NCBI GenBank assembly: GCA_002811645.1
Contig: PDIP01000102.1
Coordinates: forward strand, 68,461-92,747
Direction: 5' to 3'
Length of the DNA stretch: 24,287 nt
From: Corallochytrium limacisporum
Taxonomy: Eukaryota > Opisthokonta
The notes beneath the pieces are model-generated. The model was not told where the DNA came from and ran no database searches. It saw nothing but the letters and a program-made list of their open reading frames with translations. Numbering within the stretch: position 1 is the first letter of the stretch; every line of letters begins with the position of its first letter. Made by a program: the position numbers and the translations under genes. Positions 8,701-18,532 of this stretch are shown one piece after another.

Positions 8701-10818
8701 TCATTTGGGGATTTCTGTGGTGGTACGTGGTGTGGTTTCATCGAAGCGCTCATCGGTGAAGCCTTGGACCTCATGGCGACGGTCACGATAGTGCGTATGC
8801 AAGATCTTTTCTGCTCGTTCGGTACCAGGCTCATCCTTAATAATATCGGTGTAGACATGCTTTACCACCTCGTTCTCGTGGCTGCGACGCTTTGCTTTGC
8901 TTCGATCAACCCCGTATACAGCTTGAACACGTTTGAAGATGGTATCGGCATTCAAGCCAGGCTTTGGTTCACCTCCACCACCAATGCAACCCCCCGGGCA
9001 TGCCATAACCTCAATGAGATGATGCTTACTTTCGCCAGCATCGATCTCATCCAGCATCTGACGAACATTGGCAGTTCCATGGGCGACAGCAACGCTGATG
9101 GTCGGTGCATCTGGGGCAGACCCGAGCGTTATCTCCTTGGTGCGGATCCCCGCGAGACCTTCAGGTCGGACCATTTCCACGTTGGGTAGCTCAGTTTTGG
9201 TGTACATCCAGTAGGCCGTGCGCAGGGCTGCCTCAAGCACACCACCCGTAGCTGCAAACATGGCACCAGCACCTGTTGAGATTCCCAGGTACGGATCATA
9301 GTCGCTCTCTTCAAGACTGCCGTAGTGGATACCGACCTCATGAATCAGTCGGCCCAGCTCCCGCGTGGTAAGAACATAGTCCGTGTCTCGCACCACTCCT
9401 TCCTCCCCATCAGTGTTCTTGACGGTGCTGATCAGTTGAGACCGTGTCATTTCATCTTTCTTGGCCACACATGGCATAATAGAGACGTTGACAATGCGAT
9501 CGGCACTCACACCAATTCTCTCCGGCAAGGCTCGTTTAATAAGCGTGCCCATCATACCCTGGGGGCTCTTACAGGTCGATAGATGCTTCATCAGGTGTGG
9601 ATAGCTCTTCTCGACGAGATTGATCCAGGCTGGACAGCAGCTTGTGAACATTGGGAAGGGTCCCCCTTCCTTGACTCTGCGCAGAAATTCGGTAGCCTCC
9701 TCAATGATGGTCAGATCGGCGGTGGTCTGAGTATCGAATACATAGTCGAAACCGAGTTTGCGAAGCGCTGTCACCAACTTCCCTGTCGTCACTGTTCCTG
9801 GATCCATGCCAAATTCCTCACTGATCGCCACTCGAACAGCTGGGGCAGTGTGAGCAACTAAAATCTTATCGTCCTTGTAATCCAGCAGCCTCTGCACTTT
9901 GTGAATATGCAGATTCTCAGTAATGGCACCGACGGGGCACACCGCACTGCACTGGCCACAATTTATGCATCGTGTCTGATCAATGGGAAGATCTCCAAAT
10001 GTTCCTACAATCTCATTCCCACCACGGTTCACCATGCCCAAAATATTCATTCCCTGAACTTCGGAACAGGCACGAATGCAACGGCTACACAAAACACATT
10101 TGTTCATATCCCTGACGATGCTGGGACTGCTTCTGTCCACATTTCTGGTGGACCGGGGAATCTTTTGAGGCAAGATGTCTTCCACTTCGTAGTGAAAGCA
10201 GAGCTTCTGGAATTCGCAGTTTCCATTTGCTTCGCAAGTAATGCAAGCATCTGGGTGTCGACAGCGCAGCATAGATAGATTAAACTTTACCGTTTTCTCA
10301 ACATCCGGTGTATGGGTCATGTACTCCATACCTTCCTCCACCTTTGTTGTGCACGATGGAACAAGCCTTTGCCAACCATTTTTCTTCGCTTCTACTAGAC
10401 ATAACCGACACTGAGCATGGTTTGTAAGCATAGGGTGGTAGCATAATGTGGGTATGTATGTTTTCCGTTCTTGTAGAACTTGTAGGATTGTCTGATTCTT
10501 GTGTGCGGTGACTTCTTTTCCGTCAACCATGATCTTTATTTCCTTTCCAAACTCGTCTGCTTTCTTCCGGAAACCTAAGATCCTGGGATCATAACGCATT
10601 TTCGGGGGCGTGGTGGCCACACTTCCAGACCAGCGGCCCAATGCGAACCCATTTCTACGCAAGCGTGACCGAAGGCCACCCGAAATGAACCGAGAGGAGA
10701 TCGGCATCTCGCTGACGCTCCTCAAGCTACTTTCTGTTCCAACGTGATGGTTACCGACACGGTACAATGCTTTAATGTCACTCAAAAACCTGACTCTACT
10801 CCAGTTTGTGTAAGCCAT
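8701..10818 (-). CDS. [FeFe]-hydrogenase, organelle-targeted, M3-type with C-terminal small-subunit-like domain
   Basis: The 705-residue enzyme catalyses reversible H2 formation from electrons delivered by reduced ferredoxin or NADH-linked partners. Accessory clusters, in order: [2Fe-2S] C126/C137/C140/C156; His-ligated [4Fe-4S] H188/C192/C195/C201; two ferredoxin-type [4Fe-4S], C241/C244/C247/C251 and C284/C287/C290/C294. The H-cluster motifs are complete: TSCCPAW at 392-398, MPCVAKKDE from 448, and MACPGGCIGGGG with C607 and C611. By eye against clostridial CpI, ligands are C395, C450, C607 and C611, and the proton relay C394, E374, S414, E377 is intact. A small-subunit-like tail (RRSHEN ... 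HTHYRDRR) follows. Residues 1-70 are rich in R/S, with an especially basic stretch from M38 (RFISGGLRSRLRR), as in mitochondrial or hydrogenosomal presequences. The start is the first ATG (ATCATGG context); the frame upstream opens only with TTG, and M38 (10707) is an alternative start. HydE/F/G maturases are not in the window. Confidence 0.97.
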   Translation of the reverse strand: MAYTNWSRVRFLSDIKALYRVGNHHVGTESSLRSVSEMPISSRFISGGLRSRLRRNGFALGRWSGSVATTPPKMRYDPRILGFRKKADEFGKEIKIMVDGKEVTAHKNQTILQVLQERKTYIPTLCYHPMLTNHAQCRLCLVEAKKNGWQRLVPSCTTKVEEGMEYMTHTPDVEKTVKFNLSMLRCRHPDACITCEANGNCEFQKLCFHYEVEDILPQKIPRSTRNVDRSSPSIVRDMNKCVLCSRCIRACSEVQGMNILGMVNRGGNEIVGTFGDLPIDQTRCINCGQCSAVCPVGAITENLHIHKVQRLLDYKDDKILVAHTAPAVRVAISEEFGMDPGTVTTGKLVTALRKLGFDYVFDTQTTADLTIIEEATEFLRRVKEGGPFPMFTSCCPAWINLVEKSYPHLMKHLSTCKSPQGMMGTLIKRALPERIGVSADRIVNVSIMPCVAKKDEMTRSQLISTVKNTDGEEGVVRDTDYVLTTRELGRLIHEVGIHYGSLEESDYDPYLGISTGAGAMFAATGGVLEAALRTAYWMYTKTELPNVEMVRPEGLAGIRTKEITLGSAPDAPTISVAVAHGTANVRQMLDEIDAGESKHHLIEVMACPGGCIGGGGEPKPGLNADTIFKRVQAVYGVDRSKAKRRSHENEVVKHVYTDIIKDEPGTERAEKILHTHYRDRRHEVQGFTDERFDETTPRTTTEIPK

Positions 10819-11623
10819 GATGCGAAGTACATGGGAACACTGGTGGCCGCGCCGTGCACCGATTCGTGGCTGTTTTGCAATTTTCCGGACCTTGGCACTG
10901 AGTCGGCAATCATACCAAAACAGTGTCAGCTCCTGACTGCCCAAATTAAGTGCATTCTATTGCCCAGAAAGGCAGATTTTTCATCCTCGAACAGAAGACC
11001 GAAGGAATTGTTCTATTTGCCCTGGACAAATTCAATGCAAGATAATTGGTGGTACATTCAATACCGCAGACCCAGGGTCAACGCTATTCCAATTTCTTCA
11101 AATTTTGGCTGCTTGTGTGGTTCGTAGGCGGAGAGTTTCGCCGCGGTCAGTTGATCTCCAAAAGGGAACGGTCGAGTAATGAAAAATGGGGCGTGCGTGC
11201 GGGGAATTTACAACCGCCTGCATTCGAGGAGGCCTTCGGAAGCGGGCGTCGGTCGTGTTGGAGGCCCGGGGGGGGGGGGTTGGTTGGTTGAACGAGTGAG
11301 AGAACCACCCGGTACGGGTTTCAACATATTACAGTTTGGCGGTCTTAGGTGCAAATCGAGCAATGATGGGCGTGTGTGATGTGTTCCGTGCGCGGTGCAA
11401 ATTAAGGCGCGGCGGTCTGACCATTTTGCTGCCGAGCGGTGTACAAATGCTACCGTTTGCGCAGTTCGGAATGTGGAGGTTACGAATTGGGATGAGGCAC
11501 GGGATACACTCGCAGGGGTGTACAGGTATGAAAATTGTTAGTGATCACCAGCTCAACTGTTTGATGAGTTTCGTTAGTTAATGGAACACAACGACAATAT
11601 GTCATGACATACAATACAACAGA
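10819..11623. promoter_or_regulatory. Divergent upstream region of hydrogenase and AEC carrier
   Basis: This 805-bp gene-free stretch separates two head-to-head genes, so it must contain both promoters. It includes C3G12 at 11265-11279 within a G-rich block. A perfect 12-bp palindrome, ATGTCATGACAT, lies at 11599-11610, thirteen bases before the AEC start. No TATA box stands out. Short frames in it are composition-driven and were not called. Confidence 0.55.
11265..11279 (+). repeat. C3G12 homopolymer tract
   Basis: Three C (11265-11267) are followed by twelve G (11268-11279), then ttggttggttg. It lies in the hydrogenase/AEC divergent region. Confidence 0.85.
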
Positions 11624-12793
11624 ATGGGGAACGAGTACGTAGAACTCGTGGAGACATGCGGGAGCATGTTGATCGTCGCAGCCACTGGCTTCATTGCTGC
11701 GTGGGTGGGACTGATCCCTAAGAAACATATCGGTATAATCAATAGCTATGTATTTCATGTAGCTCTCCCGTGCCTTGTATTTCGGGCTCTTGCTGTACAG
11801 GATCTTTCGAGTCTCAATTGGGAATTTGTGCTAGTGTTTCTGTACGTGCGAATAGCAATGGCTGTGCTTAGCGCCGGGTTCACTTGGATCCTCAAAGGAG
11901 ACATCGGAGACTTCTTGACCCACTACATTGCATCGACTTGGATGAGTACAATCATTTACGGGGTGCCAATCTTGCAAGCCCTATACCCGGATCAAAATCC
12001 GGTCATTTTGCCTTTGTTGGCATCTCTATCATCACTCTTTGCCCAGTTACCCTTCATGCTAGCAATGTACGATATCCACCACTACAGCAAGCTCGAGAAA
12101 GGAGGAGAGTTCCAAGAGCACCATGTCAGAGGTCAGCCTCTACCGACAATAGACCCAATTGCGGAGGCCCATCACAAAACTCACGAAGAGGAAGCTATGG
12201 TCTGTGGCACAGACTCAAAGCCCACATCAGAGTCTTCAGACTCACATCAGCACGAGGAGCGAAGTCCCGTATTTCAACTGCCCGAACAGAAGCCCAGTAT
12301 CTGGATCCGGGCGTGGACAGTGTTAAAGCACACAGCCATGAACATGCCCCTCTGGGGCATCGTGCTTGGTCTGATTTGGAGCGGCATTGGCTGGGACATT
12401 CCTGATGTGCTAGACGATTCCCTAGAGATGCTCGGACAGACAGTAACGCCTGTAGCTCTGTTCAGCGTTGGTACCTTCTGCTATCACAATCCTGTTGTAG
12501 AGCAGCACAAGCCGAAGAGCATTGGTTTGATCTCAGGTTACCTGATTTCAAAGTTCTTCATTGTGCCCCTTCTTGCCTGGGGCTTCCTCGAGGCCCAGAA
12601 CATCACAGGCGAAGATGCTGAGAGCGGCGTTATCATTGCTGCCCTGCCGATCAGTGCGGCAGCCTTCGCCCTGGCGAAGCGCTATGATGTTCGTGAGAAC
12701 GAAATTAGCGCCACAATAGTGCTTGGTATCATTCTCATGACCCCCGCTCTGTTCTGGATTCAGGGTCTTATCGATACAGGAGCAGTGGGCTAG
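11624..12793 (+). CDS. Auxin efflux carrier (AEC/PIN-like) family transporter
   Basis: This 389-residue polytopic membrane protein has the AEC-family layout: five transmembrane segments, a central cytosolic loop, and five more. Segments fall at about 13-31, 38-56, 66-90, 101-120, 126-150, 238-258, 269-287, 299-322, 334-352 and 361-382. Family-typical elements include FHVALPCLVFRAL in segment 2 and NMPLWGIVLGL in segment 6. AEC proteins export organic anions such as auxin, malate or related acids; the substrate here cannot be told. The loop at about 150-225 is hydrophilic, acidic and carries nine His between 152 and 210, which could bind metal (inference). The start ATG sits in an AGAATGG context with A at -3 and G at +4. 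It is divergent from the hydrogenase gene. Outside plants, such genes occur in fungi, protists and bacteria, so no auxin role is implied. Confidence 0.9.
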   Translation: MGNEYVELVETCGSMLIVAATGFIAAWVGLIPKKHIGIINSYVFHVALPCLVFRALAVQDLSSLNWEFVLVFLYVRIAMAVLSAGFTWILKGDIGDFLTHYIASTWMSTIIYGVPILQALYPDQNPVILPLLASLSSLFAQLPFMLAMYDIHHYSKLEKGGEFQEHHVRGQPLPTIDPIAEAHHKTHEEEAMVCGTDSKPTSESSDSHQHEERSPVFQLPEQKPSIWIRAWTVLKHTAMNMPLWGIVLGLIWSGIGWDIPDVLDDSLEMLGQTVTPVALFSVGTFCYHNPVVEQHKPKSIGLISGYLISKFFIVPLLAWGFLEAQNITGEDAESGVIIAALPISAAAFALAKRYDVRENEISATIVLGIILMTPALFWIQGLIDTGAVG

Positions 12794-14371
12794 ACTCTGC
12801 TCTACAGAACCAACCAAGCACAGAATCTTGAACATTTCTGATTGATTGGACCCGTTTCTGATAGTTTGAGAACATAATTACATACCATACCTTCTTTGAG
12901 ATTGACACTGTGGTGGTTGGGATGCAGGGGCCGATCCACACCACCCACTCAACCTGGCTTTTGCACACTGCCTCACCATCCTGGGCAACCTCAAATAACG
13001 AACCCCTAAAGTATAATTATTATGGATTATACAGTTTTTTGAGGGAAGGATTTAAAAAATCATCGCTGGGCCGAGCGGCTGGGACCCTCCTGCCCGGATC
13101 GGACTCGGCACCACATCCGCCGGCGCACAGATCAAGACGTGTTGTATGGTGAGAGGATGGGCGTGCCTACGGGATATTCTGCCATACTGAAGGCATCGTG
13201 AAAGGCCGCTGGAACGTTTCTCTCTACTGTGCACGCCTGTTGATGCTGTATTCACAGCTTTGATCCGCCAGCTATCAGACTGCTTCTCACAGCGAAGAAC
13301 TCTCGCTCGCACTCTTTGCTCACTACGTCGATTTTCTGCTGACGGTGCGTGAATTCCGGAAATGGGCAGATTCCCGTATTGAAACTATGACACCCACCCC
13401 GTCACTGCCACTATTTTGTGTATATTTATATTTAGTCGAACGGACCGACCTGCCAGTACCCCCGCTAAACCCCCCCCAACGTCTCCGATACCACAAGGGA
13501 TTTGACTGGGTGCGTCGGAGGCGGGGATTGTCACAGGCGCTGCCGAATTTGGGCCGACGAGGAGAGATCCAATTGGATACTGAATGTAACCCAAAAGTGT
13601 ACTGGTATCATGGGCACGTGGTTGAATATCTCTATAGCGGAATGGTGGTGAAGCTTAAATTCGGAAGCGACGAACACAGCGTTGAGTATTCGAACTCTCA
13701 GGGAGTTTGCATGCGAGAAATGTCAACTACAGCATCCACCACAGCGGGCGATAATAGATGGCGGTACATGTCGGGTACAGTAGCCGCTATGCCGTACATG
13801 AGCAGCTATCGATTGCAGTTTGACGGGTGAGCTCTTTGGGGTTGTACAACAGAAAGATACGGTTCCAGCCGATAGTTACGATTCTTTCTCAACCTCCTCC
13901 TGCCATTTCTGCCATTGGGTTGATTTGAAGGCCGCTGGTGATTGTCCGTTGTTTGTCGAACCCGCATATCCACACTACCATCCTGGCCGCCATGCATAGC
14001 GACTTTCCTACCTGATTGCTGGGCTCCCATCATGAAAGGTTCACGACGCGTCTCCATTTGGCATTCCATCTGGCGGCCTGCCTTACAAAAATACGTCTGA
14101 TGTGTGTGGGACCATCAATCGTACCCGTGTGCCTTCCTAAACGTGCTCCAAACAGATTAGTCCTCTAAACGCAGGTGTCACCATTTACTCCCCCTGGCAT
14201 GACTATACAAGAGATACAGAACCGATAGCAACTGTCCAATGCAATGTTCAATTCAGACTTTTAGTGTCCAGCCAAAACCTCCCTCTTTCCTTCCGGGTCA
14301 AGTCCCCTCCGGCGGGGTTGGGCTGTCCTCCTGCTTTTCCCCCCGCCCGCTGACCATAGACGGCAATGATT

Positions 14372-14411
14372 GGGGAAGGAGGAGAGAGCGAGAGAGAGAG
14401 AAGGGGGGGGG
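14372..14411 (+). repeat. GA-rich purine tract ending in G9
   Basis: Forty bases are all purine except one C at 14389. They comprise GGA and GA repeats followed by G9 at 14403-14411. A similar tract occurs at 18498-18532. Mirror-like polypurine tracts of this kind can form triplex or H-DNA structures (established chemistry; not shown here). Confidence 0.8.
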
Positions 14412-15294
14412 CCAAGCGCGGTGTGGAGGAAAAGCAATGGGTCAGGTGCTTTTTTCTTTACACCTTTGTTCCCTCGGAGCGGGGGTTTGGGGGAGGTGCG
14501 AAGGGGATTTTTTTTCGAATTCTGCGTGCATTCGCGCTTTTCCCAGTGCTAAACGCCTGTGCGTCGAGCGAACAGCCGAAAAGCCCCAAAGCAAACCAGA
14601 AAAAAAAAGCGATGAACTCGACTGTTCTTGCTCCCAACGGTGCCAGAATGTTCACAATTGAAACAAAGGGGCGTGTAACGCACCAAACGAAGGGGGGTCG
14701 TTGTACGATTCCGAGAGAAGAAGTGGTGTCAGTGTGTTGATGCTCGACTATAATATCCTAGGAGTGATCCGGGCAAGTGCTATCGCTAGTTACACTTTCA
14801 GAATCGGCAGAGAAGACATGCAGTGAAGCGTACATATTCCTCACAACGAAACCGGCGTACCATGCCACACAACAGCAGATGTGCGCATACCAGAGGCACG
14901 TAGGCGCAGTTTCTGTTTTCCTCCTCGATTCCTGTTTGTTTACGCGTGCTTGCCGGCACCCATTCTCTATGGCTGTTTTGTTGTGCGTGCGGGCGAAAAA
15001 TAGTGTCATCCCTGCATCACAAATTTATTCCTTTGGGTATTCTCTTTTCTTCTCTGTTGCAATTCACTTGTTGGTGTCGCGTGCGTGCAGGTGATGGGTA
15101 CTACATAATACTGCTGCCATAAGGGTTTATGATACGAGGGAGTATTGGGGGTATCGTGGACTAAGACTCTACTACAACAATGATAGCTGCGTGTGCACAT
15201 GGTGGTAACAGGAGTGAATCAGAGGAGAGTTGCAGAAGTACGTAGGTCAGAGTGATGTTTGAGGCAATCTTCCCTCCGGGCTGAGTGTGTTCCA

Positions 15295-15310
15295 GTGTGT
15301 GTGTGTGTGT
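15295..15310 (+). repeat. (GT)8 microsatellite
   Basis: Eight GT units lie in gene-free DNA about 770 bp upstream of the start of the GPI-anchored binding-protein gene. Confidence 0.85.
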
Positions 15311-16075
15311 TGCCCAAGGGGCTGTTCTTCGGTGCTTGCTGGGGGGGGAAAGAACGCACGGAATTTGACCGGTGCGCTTCGCGAGGGAAGCCCCTCAGTG
15401 AGTCGGGTGATACCAATTTGCTGCTGCCGCAATAGATGCAGAGGAAACCACCTAAGTTCTCATCTGTGTGGACGCTCAGGACTCTTTGCCTTGGAGGAGG
15501 TAGCATTGTAATGGGACTCGGTGAAGACTGATGGTAAAATTACGATGGAAGGCTGTACTAAAGTGAGGGAAATGGGACCCGAAGTGCAATCGCTGAAGCA
15601 ATTTCGTCCAATTTTGGTCCGCTTCTGATTTTGTGGGTAAGAACGCATGATCCGCAGAAAACTGTACACATCCGTGTGACTGACGATCACTGCTAGCGAA
15701 ACACAAGCAGCCTCAGATGTGGATCAACAGACCGGGTGCGTGCGCTGTCTTCTAGTGGAGGATGAGTGCGTTTGGCACCAAAGTTGGGTCACAATGCAGA
15801 GCATCAATCGTAACGAACTTACCTTCGATGTGGTTCCTGGGCCCGATCACCAGCAGGTACTTGAATTCACCAGTTCTGACAACTTTCAATTTACATCTCG
15901 CTGTTCGCCCCCTCTCGCTAAACGGATCCTGCAAGATTCCTGATAGCCAACGCCAACACCAATGTTGAGCAGCAAAATTACTGATCAAGTCGACGGTTCT
16001 TTGCCCCGGTATACCTGGCCCGCTTCTTTCTACGGATACAGTGTTTTCCGCAAGTACTACGAAAGTTCTGCCAGC

Positions 16076-17500
16076 ATGAAGACTGAAACTTCCATTATGA
16101 CTCTGAAGAGTCTCTTCCTGACAGTCCTGGTCCTCCTCTTTGTACAACATGGGTTCACGGTTGTCGAAGCCCAGGCCGATGGAGAAGCCGAACGCTTCGG
16201 TGGTAATCCCTCAGGGTGTGTCGAAAACGTTGACAACGGTGCGGATCTGTTCCCCACCAAGTCCACGGTTACCGACGCTACCCTGTTCACCATTGAATAC
16301 ATGGACACCTACAAGGTGCTAAAAAACCTCGCGACTGGCGAGACCTTGATCCTGTACCAGTGCGGTACCACGGCCCCCACTGATGTGCCCGAGAATGCTA
16401 AGATATTCCCGATCCCCGTAGAAAATGTCACTGTCTCCGAGACAATCGGTTTGACCTTCATCGAGCTAATCGGTGAGCGTCTGTCGATTGCTGCCGGTGG
16501 CATGGGATTCGTGTCAAGCCCGTGCGTCCTGTCTCTCGTCAAGTCTGGTGATATCACAGACCTGGGATTTTTCGATGATAAGGGAGTCACTGAGACCACA
16601 AGCCTCCATCTGGCCTACTCTTCCAACCCAGATGAGTACTCCAATAGCATCGCTTTGTCAGCCACCAATGAGGTGACCGCTTTGGGCCGTTCGGAATGGA
16701 TCAAGTTTATCGCTGCCTTCTACAATCTGGAAAAGCTAGCCAACGAGCACTTTGATGCAGTGGTCGGCCGCTACGACGCCATCGTCGCTGAGGTAGCCAA
16801 AGCTCTGGACGACGGTACCATTACCAAGAAGACCGGAGCCTTTACCACCTACGTGGACCCCGCCTTCAATGGCGGTAAGCCCCCGTACGAGATTGACGAT
16901 GGTCAATACAAGCAGGACCTACTCAATGCAGCGGGCGTGAATGCCTTGCCTCCCAATGCCTTCGAAACCACCGAGGAGTGGAAGCAGGCGGTAAACAGCG
17001 CTGATGCCATCATCGACGAGACATACCTAGGCGGCCCTGGAGCAACCTTTGAGGAATGGGCCCGTGCCTGGGAATTTGATGAGTCGAACCTGGATGATGA
17101 ACGTAACCCCGTATTTGTTCGCAATCGTCAGGTCTATCAGTTAGACGGTACCGTCGGACCCACTGGCGGATTCGCCTGGTTCGAGTTCGCGATCCCCGAA
17201 GCTGATGTCGTGCTAGAGGATCTTGTCAAAGTATTCTATCCAGGGCTTCGCAATCACGTCAATCAATTCATGCGCAACATTGAGACAACCGCGGTGATGG
17301 TTGTCACGGATGAGGACTGTGAAGACCCCTCTGCCCCCCTCGATCCCCTGGCCGGCCGTCCCGAGCTTGAAGACCCCGACTTCGAAGCCCCCGACACTGA
17401 TGAGGATGTTAGCGATGGCGACGATAACGGCAGCGCCGCTGACATGACTGCCAACTTTGTCTCTGTCGTGTCCATGGCACTTGTGGCCGCCCTGGCCTGA
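16076..17500 (+). CDS. GPI-anchored TroA-type (siderophore/cobalamin) binding protein-like surface protein
   Basis: The 474-residue precursor has a signal peptide at 1 to about 34 (hydrophobic core LFLTVLVLLFV, cleavage near VEAQA). A periplasmic-binding-protein fold of the iron-complex/BtuF class spans about 65-392, an acidic D/E/P-rich linker about 413-450, and a hydrophobic C-terminal tail (456-474) after small residues N451-G452-S453, a GPI-anchor signal. Family-typical elements are LGRSEWIKF at 203-211, the DAIID segment near 310, and FAWFEFAIPEADVVLEDL from 366, which corresponds to the bacterial DWFE...PDvvLaDl stretch. Four mature Cys (48, 96, 150, 415) could form two disulfides. In bacteria such proteins feed iron-siderophore, haem or B12 to an ABC permease; here it would sit on the cell surface, and no permease lies nearby. 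The start chosen is the ATG leading directly into the signal peptide, with A at -3. An earlier in-frame ATG at 15962 has a poorer context and would bury the signal. Ligand unknown. Confidence 0.85.
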   Translation: MKTETSIMTLKSLFLTVLVLLFVQHGFTVVEAQADGEAERFGGNPSGCVENVDNGADLFPTKSTVTDATLFTIEYMDTYKVLKNLATGETLILYQCGTTAPTDVPENAKIFPIPVENVTVSETIGLTFIELIGERLSIAAGGMGFVSSPCVLSLVKSGDITDLGFFDDKGVTETTSLHLAYSSNPDEYSNSIALSATNEVTALGRSEWIKFIAAFYNLEKLANEHFDAVVGRYDAIVAEVAKALDDGTITKKTGAFTTYVDPAFNGGKPPYEIDDGQYKQDLLNAAGVNALPPNAFETTEEWKQAVNSADAIIDETYLGGPGATFEEWARAWEFDESNLDDERNPVFVRNRQVYQLDGTVGPTGGFAWFEFAIPEADVVLEDLVKVFYPGLRNHVNQFMRNIETTAVMVVTDEDCEDPSAPLDPLAGRPELEDPDFEAPDTDEDVSDGDDNGSAADMTANFVSVVSMALVAALA

Positions 17501-18389
17501 TCTGCCCACACTTCGCAACAACGCCTCAGGGTTTTTTTTCAGGGTCCTTTGGTGGTTCTTGGGACCTGGAACTTATAGTCAAAAAGGGTACGAGAATGAC
17601 AAATTGTAGCTCTTTCTCAAGCATGGCCACTCATGCTCAATACTTGTAGACAATATATTGGTACTACGCCGCCAAGCAGGACCCCTGCTTTTTCCTCTCC
17701 CTGAAAGGAATCCCGGGCCTCCGCCGGTATAGTGAATGACCTGTACTGTGTGCACAACTGCAAGCTGCAAACGCTACTGCGTCCGCATCTCGTCCCTGCT
17801 GTCTCCCACATGAGCTGGCCACTACCAAACCTCCCGTTTTTTTTTTGCACTGTTATGTCTCGTCACATGTAGTACATTTGGTATGCGCAGCGAATAGAGT
17901 GTGACCCATGATTTCTTTCCGATCCCCCTTTTCGATCATCGCAGATATATAGAAAATTATACAATTATATTAAGTATATCTTCACTATACCTCCCACCTG
18001 TTCCCACTGCCCCCGAAACCCCATCATTTTCCGGTTAGAGACGTTTTCTCGGCACACACACGCACGCACACTCCCCGCGCCCCGCCGCCGTCCCTTCTCC
18101 TTCGGCCGGTCTGGAGAGGGAGCGAGGAAAAAGAAAGGGAGGACGGGCCCGGTGGGGTAGGCATGGGTTTTGCCCCGCTAGGGACCGTCCGTGTTGTGTG
18201 TGCGTGTGTGTGTGGTGTGTTTGACACGACCAACGGACCTCCCGCCCCCTCTCCCTCCTGCTCCCTCGCGGCTCTCCTCCCCCTTTTCCCCCTTCCCTCG
18301 CTTCCCTTTTCTTCGGTCACCCTCACAAAAGGGATCCATCCCCACCGCCGCGTTTTTTTCCGGGTTGGTGACCGTGAGACCCCCCCTCC

Positions 18390-18407
18390 GGGCCCCCCCC
18401 CCCCCCC
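18390..18407 (-). repeat. G3C15 homopolymer tract
   Basis: Three G (18390-18392) are followed by fifteen C (18393-18407), the longest homopolymer in the window. GGCGGGGAGGGGG follows immediately, so both strands here carry G-runs able to form quadruplex structures. Confidence 0.85.
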
Positions 18408-18497
18408 GGCGGGGAGGGGGGTTCACCCGACTGCCCCCTTTGGGCCCCCCTTTGCTGGGCGCCAGACTTGCACACAAAAAGACATAATAAAAAAAAC

Positions 18498-18532
18498 AAG
18501 AGAGGGAGGAGGAGAGAGAGAGAGAGAGGGGG
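18498..18532 (+). repeat. GA-rich purine tract ending in G5
   Basis: Thirty-five uninterrupted purines: GGA units, then (GA)n, then G5. It resembles the tract at 14372-14411. Confidence 0.85.

Larger units (their letters stand above)
12794..16075. other. Long gene-free region with simple repeats
   Basis: About 3.3 kb holds no recognised gene. One frame at 13387-13830 (147 codons from an ATG) stays open, but its translation matches nothing I know, starts with low-complexity proline-rich sequence and has no family motif. Frames at 14239-14740 are driven by GA- and G-rich tracts. A (GT)8 run lies at 15295-15310 and a purine tract at 14372-14411. No tRNA arm or B-box with a matching stem was found. 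Positions 15962-16075 could be an in-frame N-terminal extension of the next gene but more likely are its 5' UTR. Confidence 0.5.

Noticed and set aside
10819-10944. Upstream extension of the hydrogenase frame by 42 codons
   Set aside because: It opens with TTG, not ATG; the first ATG at 10818 has a strong context and gives a plausible presequence.
11599-11610. 12-bp palindrome ATGTCATGACAT before the AEC start
   Set aside because: About six perfect 12-bp palindromes are expected by chance in a window of this size; only its position is suggestive.
13070-13120. GGCCGAGCGGCT, similar to a tRNA-Leu/Ser A box
   Set aside because: No downstream B box, anticodon arm or acceptor pairing.
13387-13830. 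Open frame of 147 codons on the plus strand in the long spacer
   Set aside because: No family motif, proline-rich low-complexity start, isolated in gene-free DNA, and a length that chance can give at this GC content. Could still be a lineage-specific gene if transcribed.
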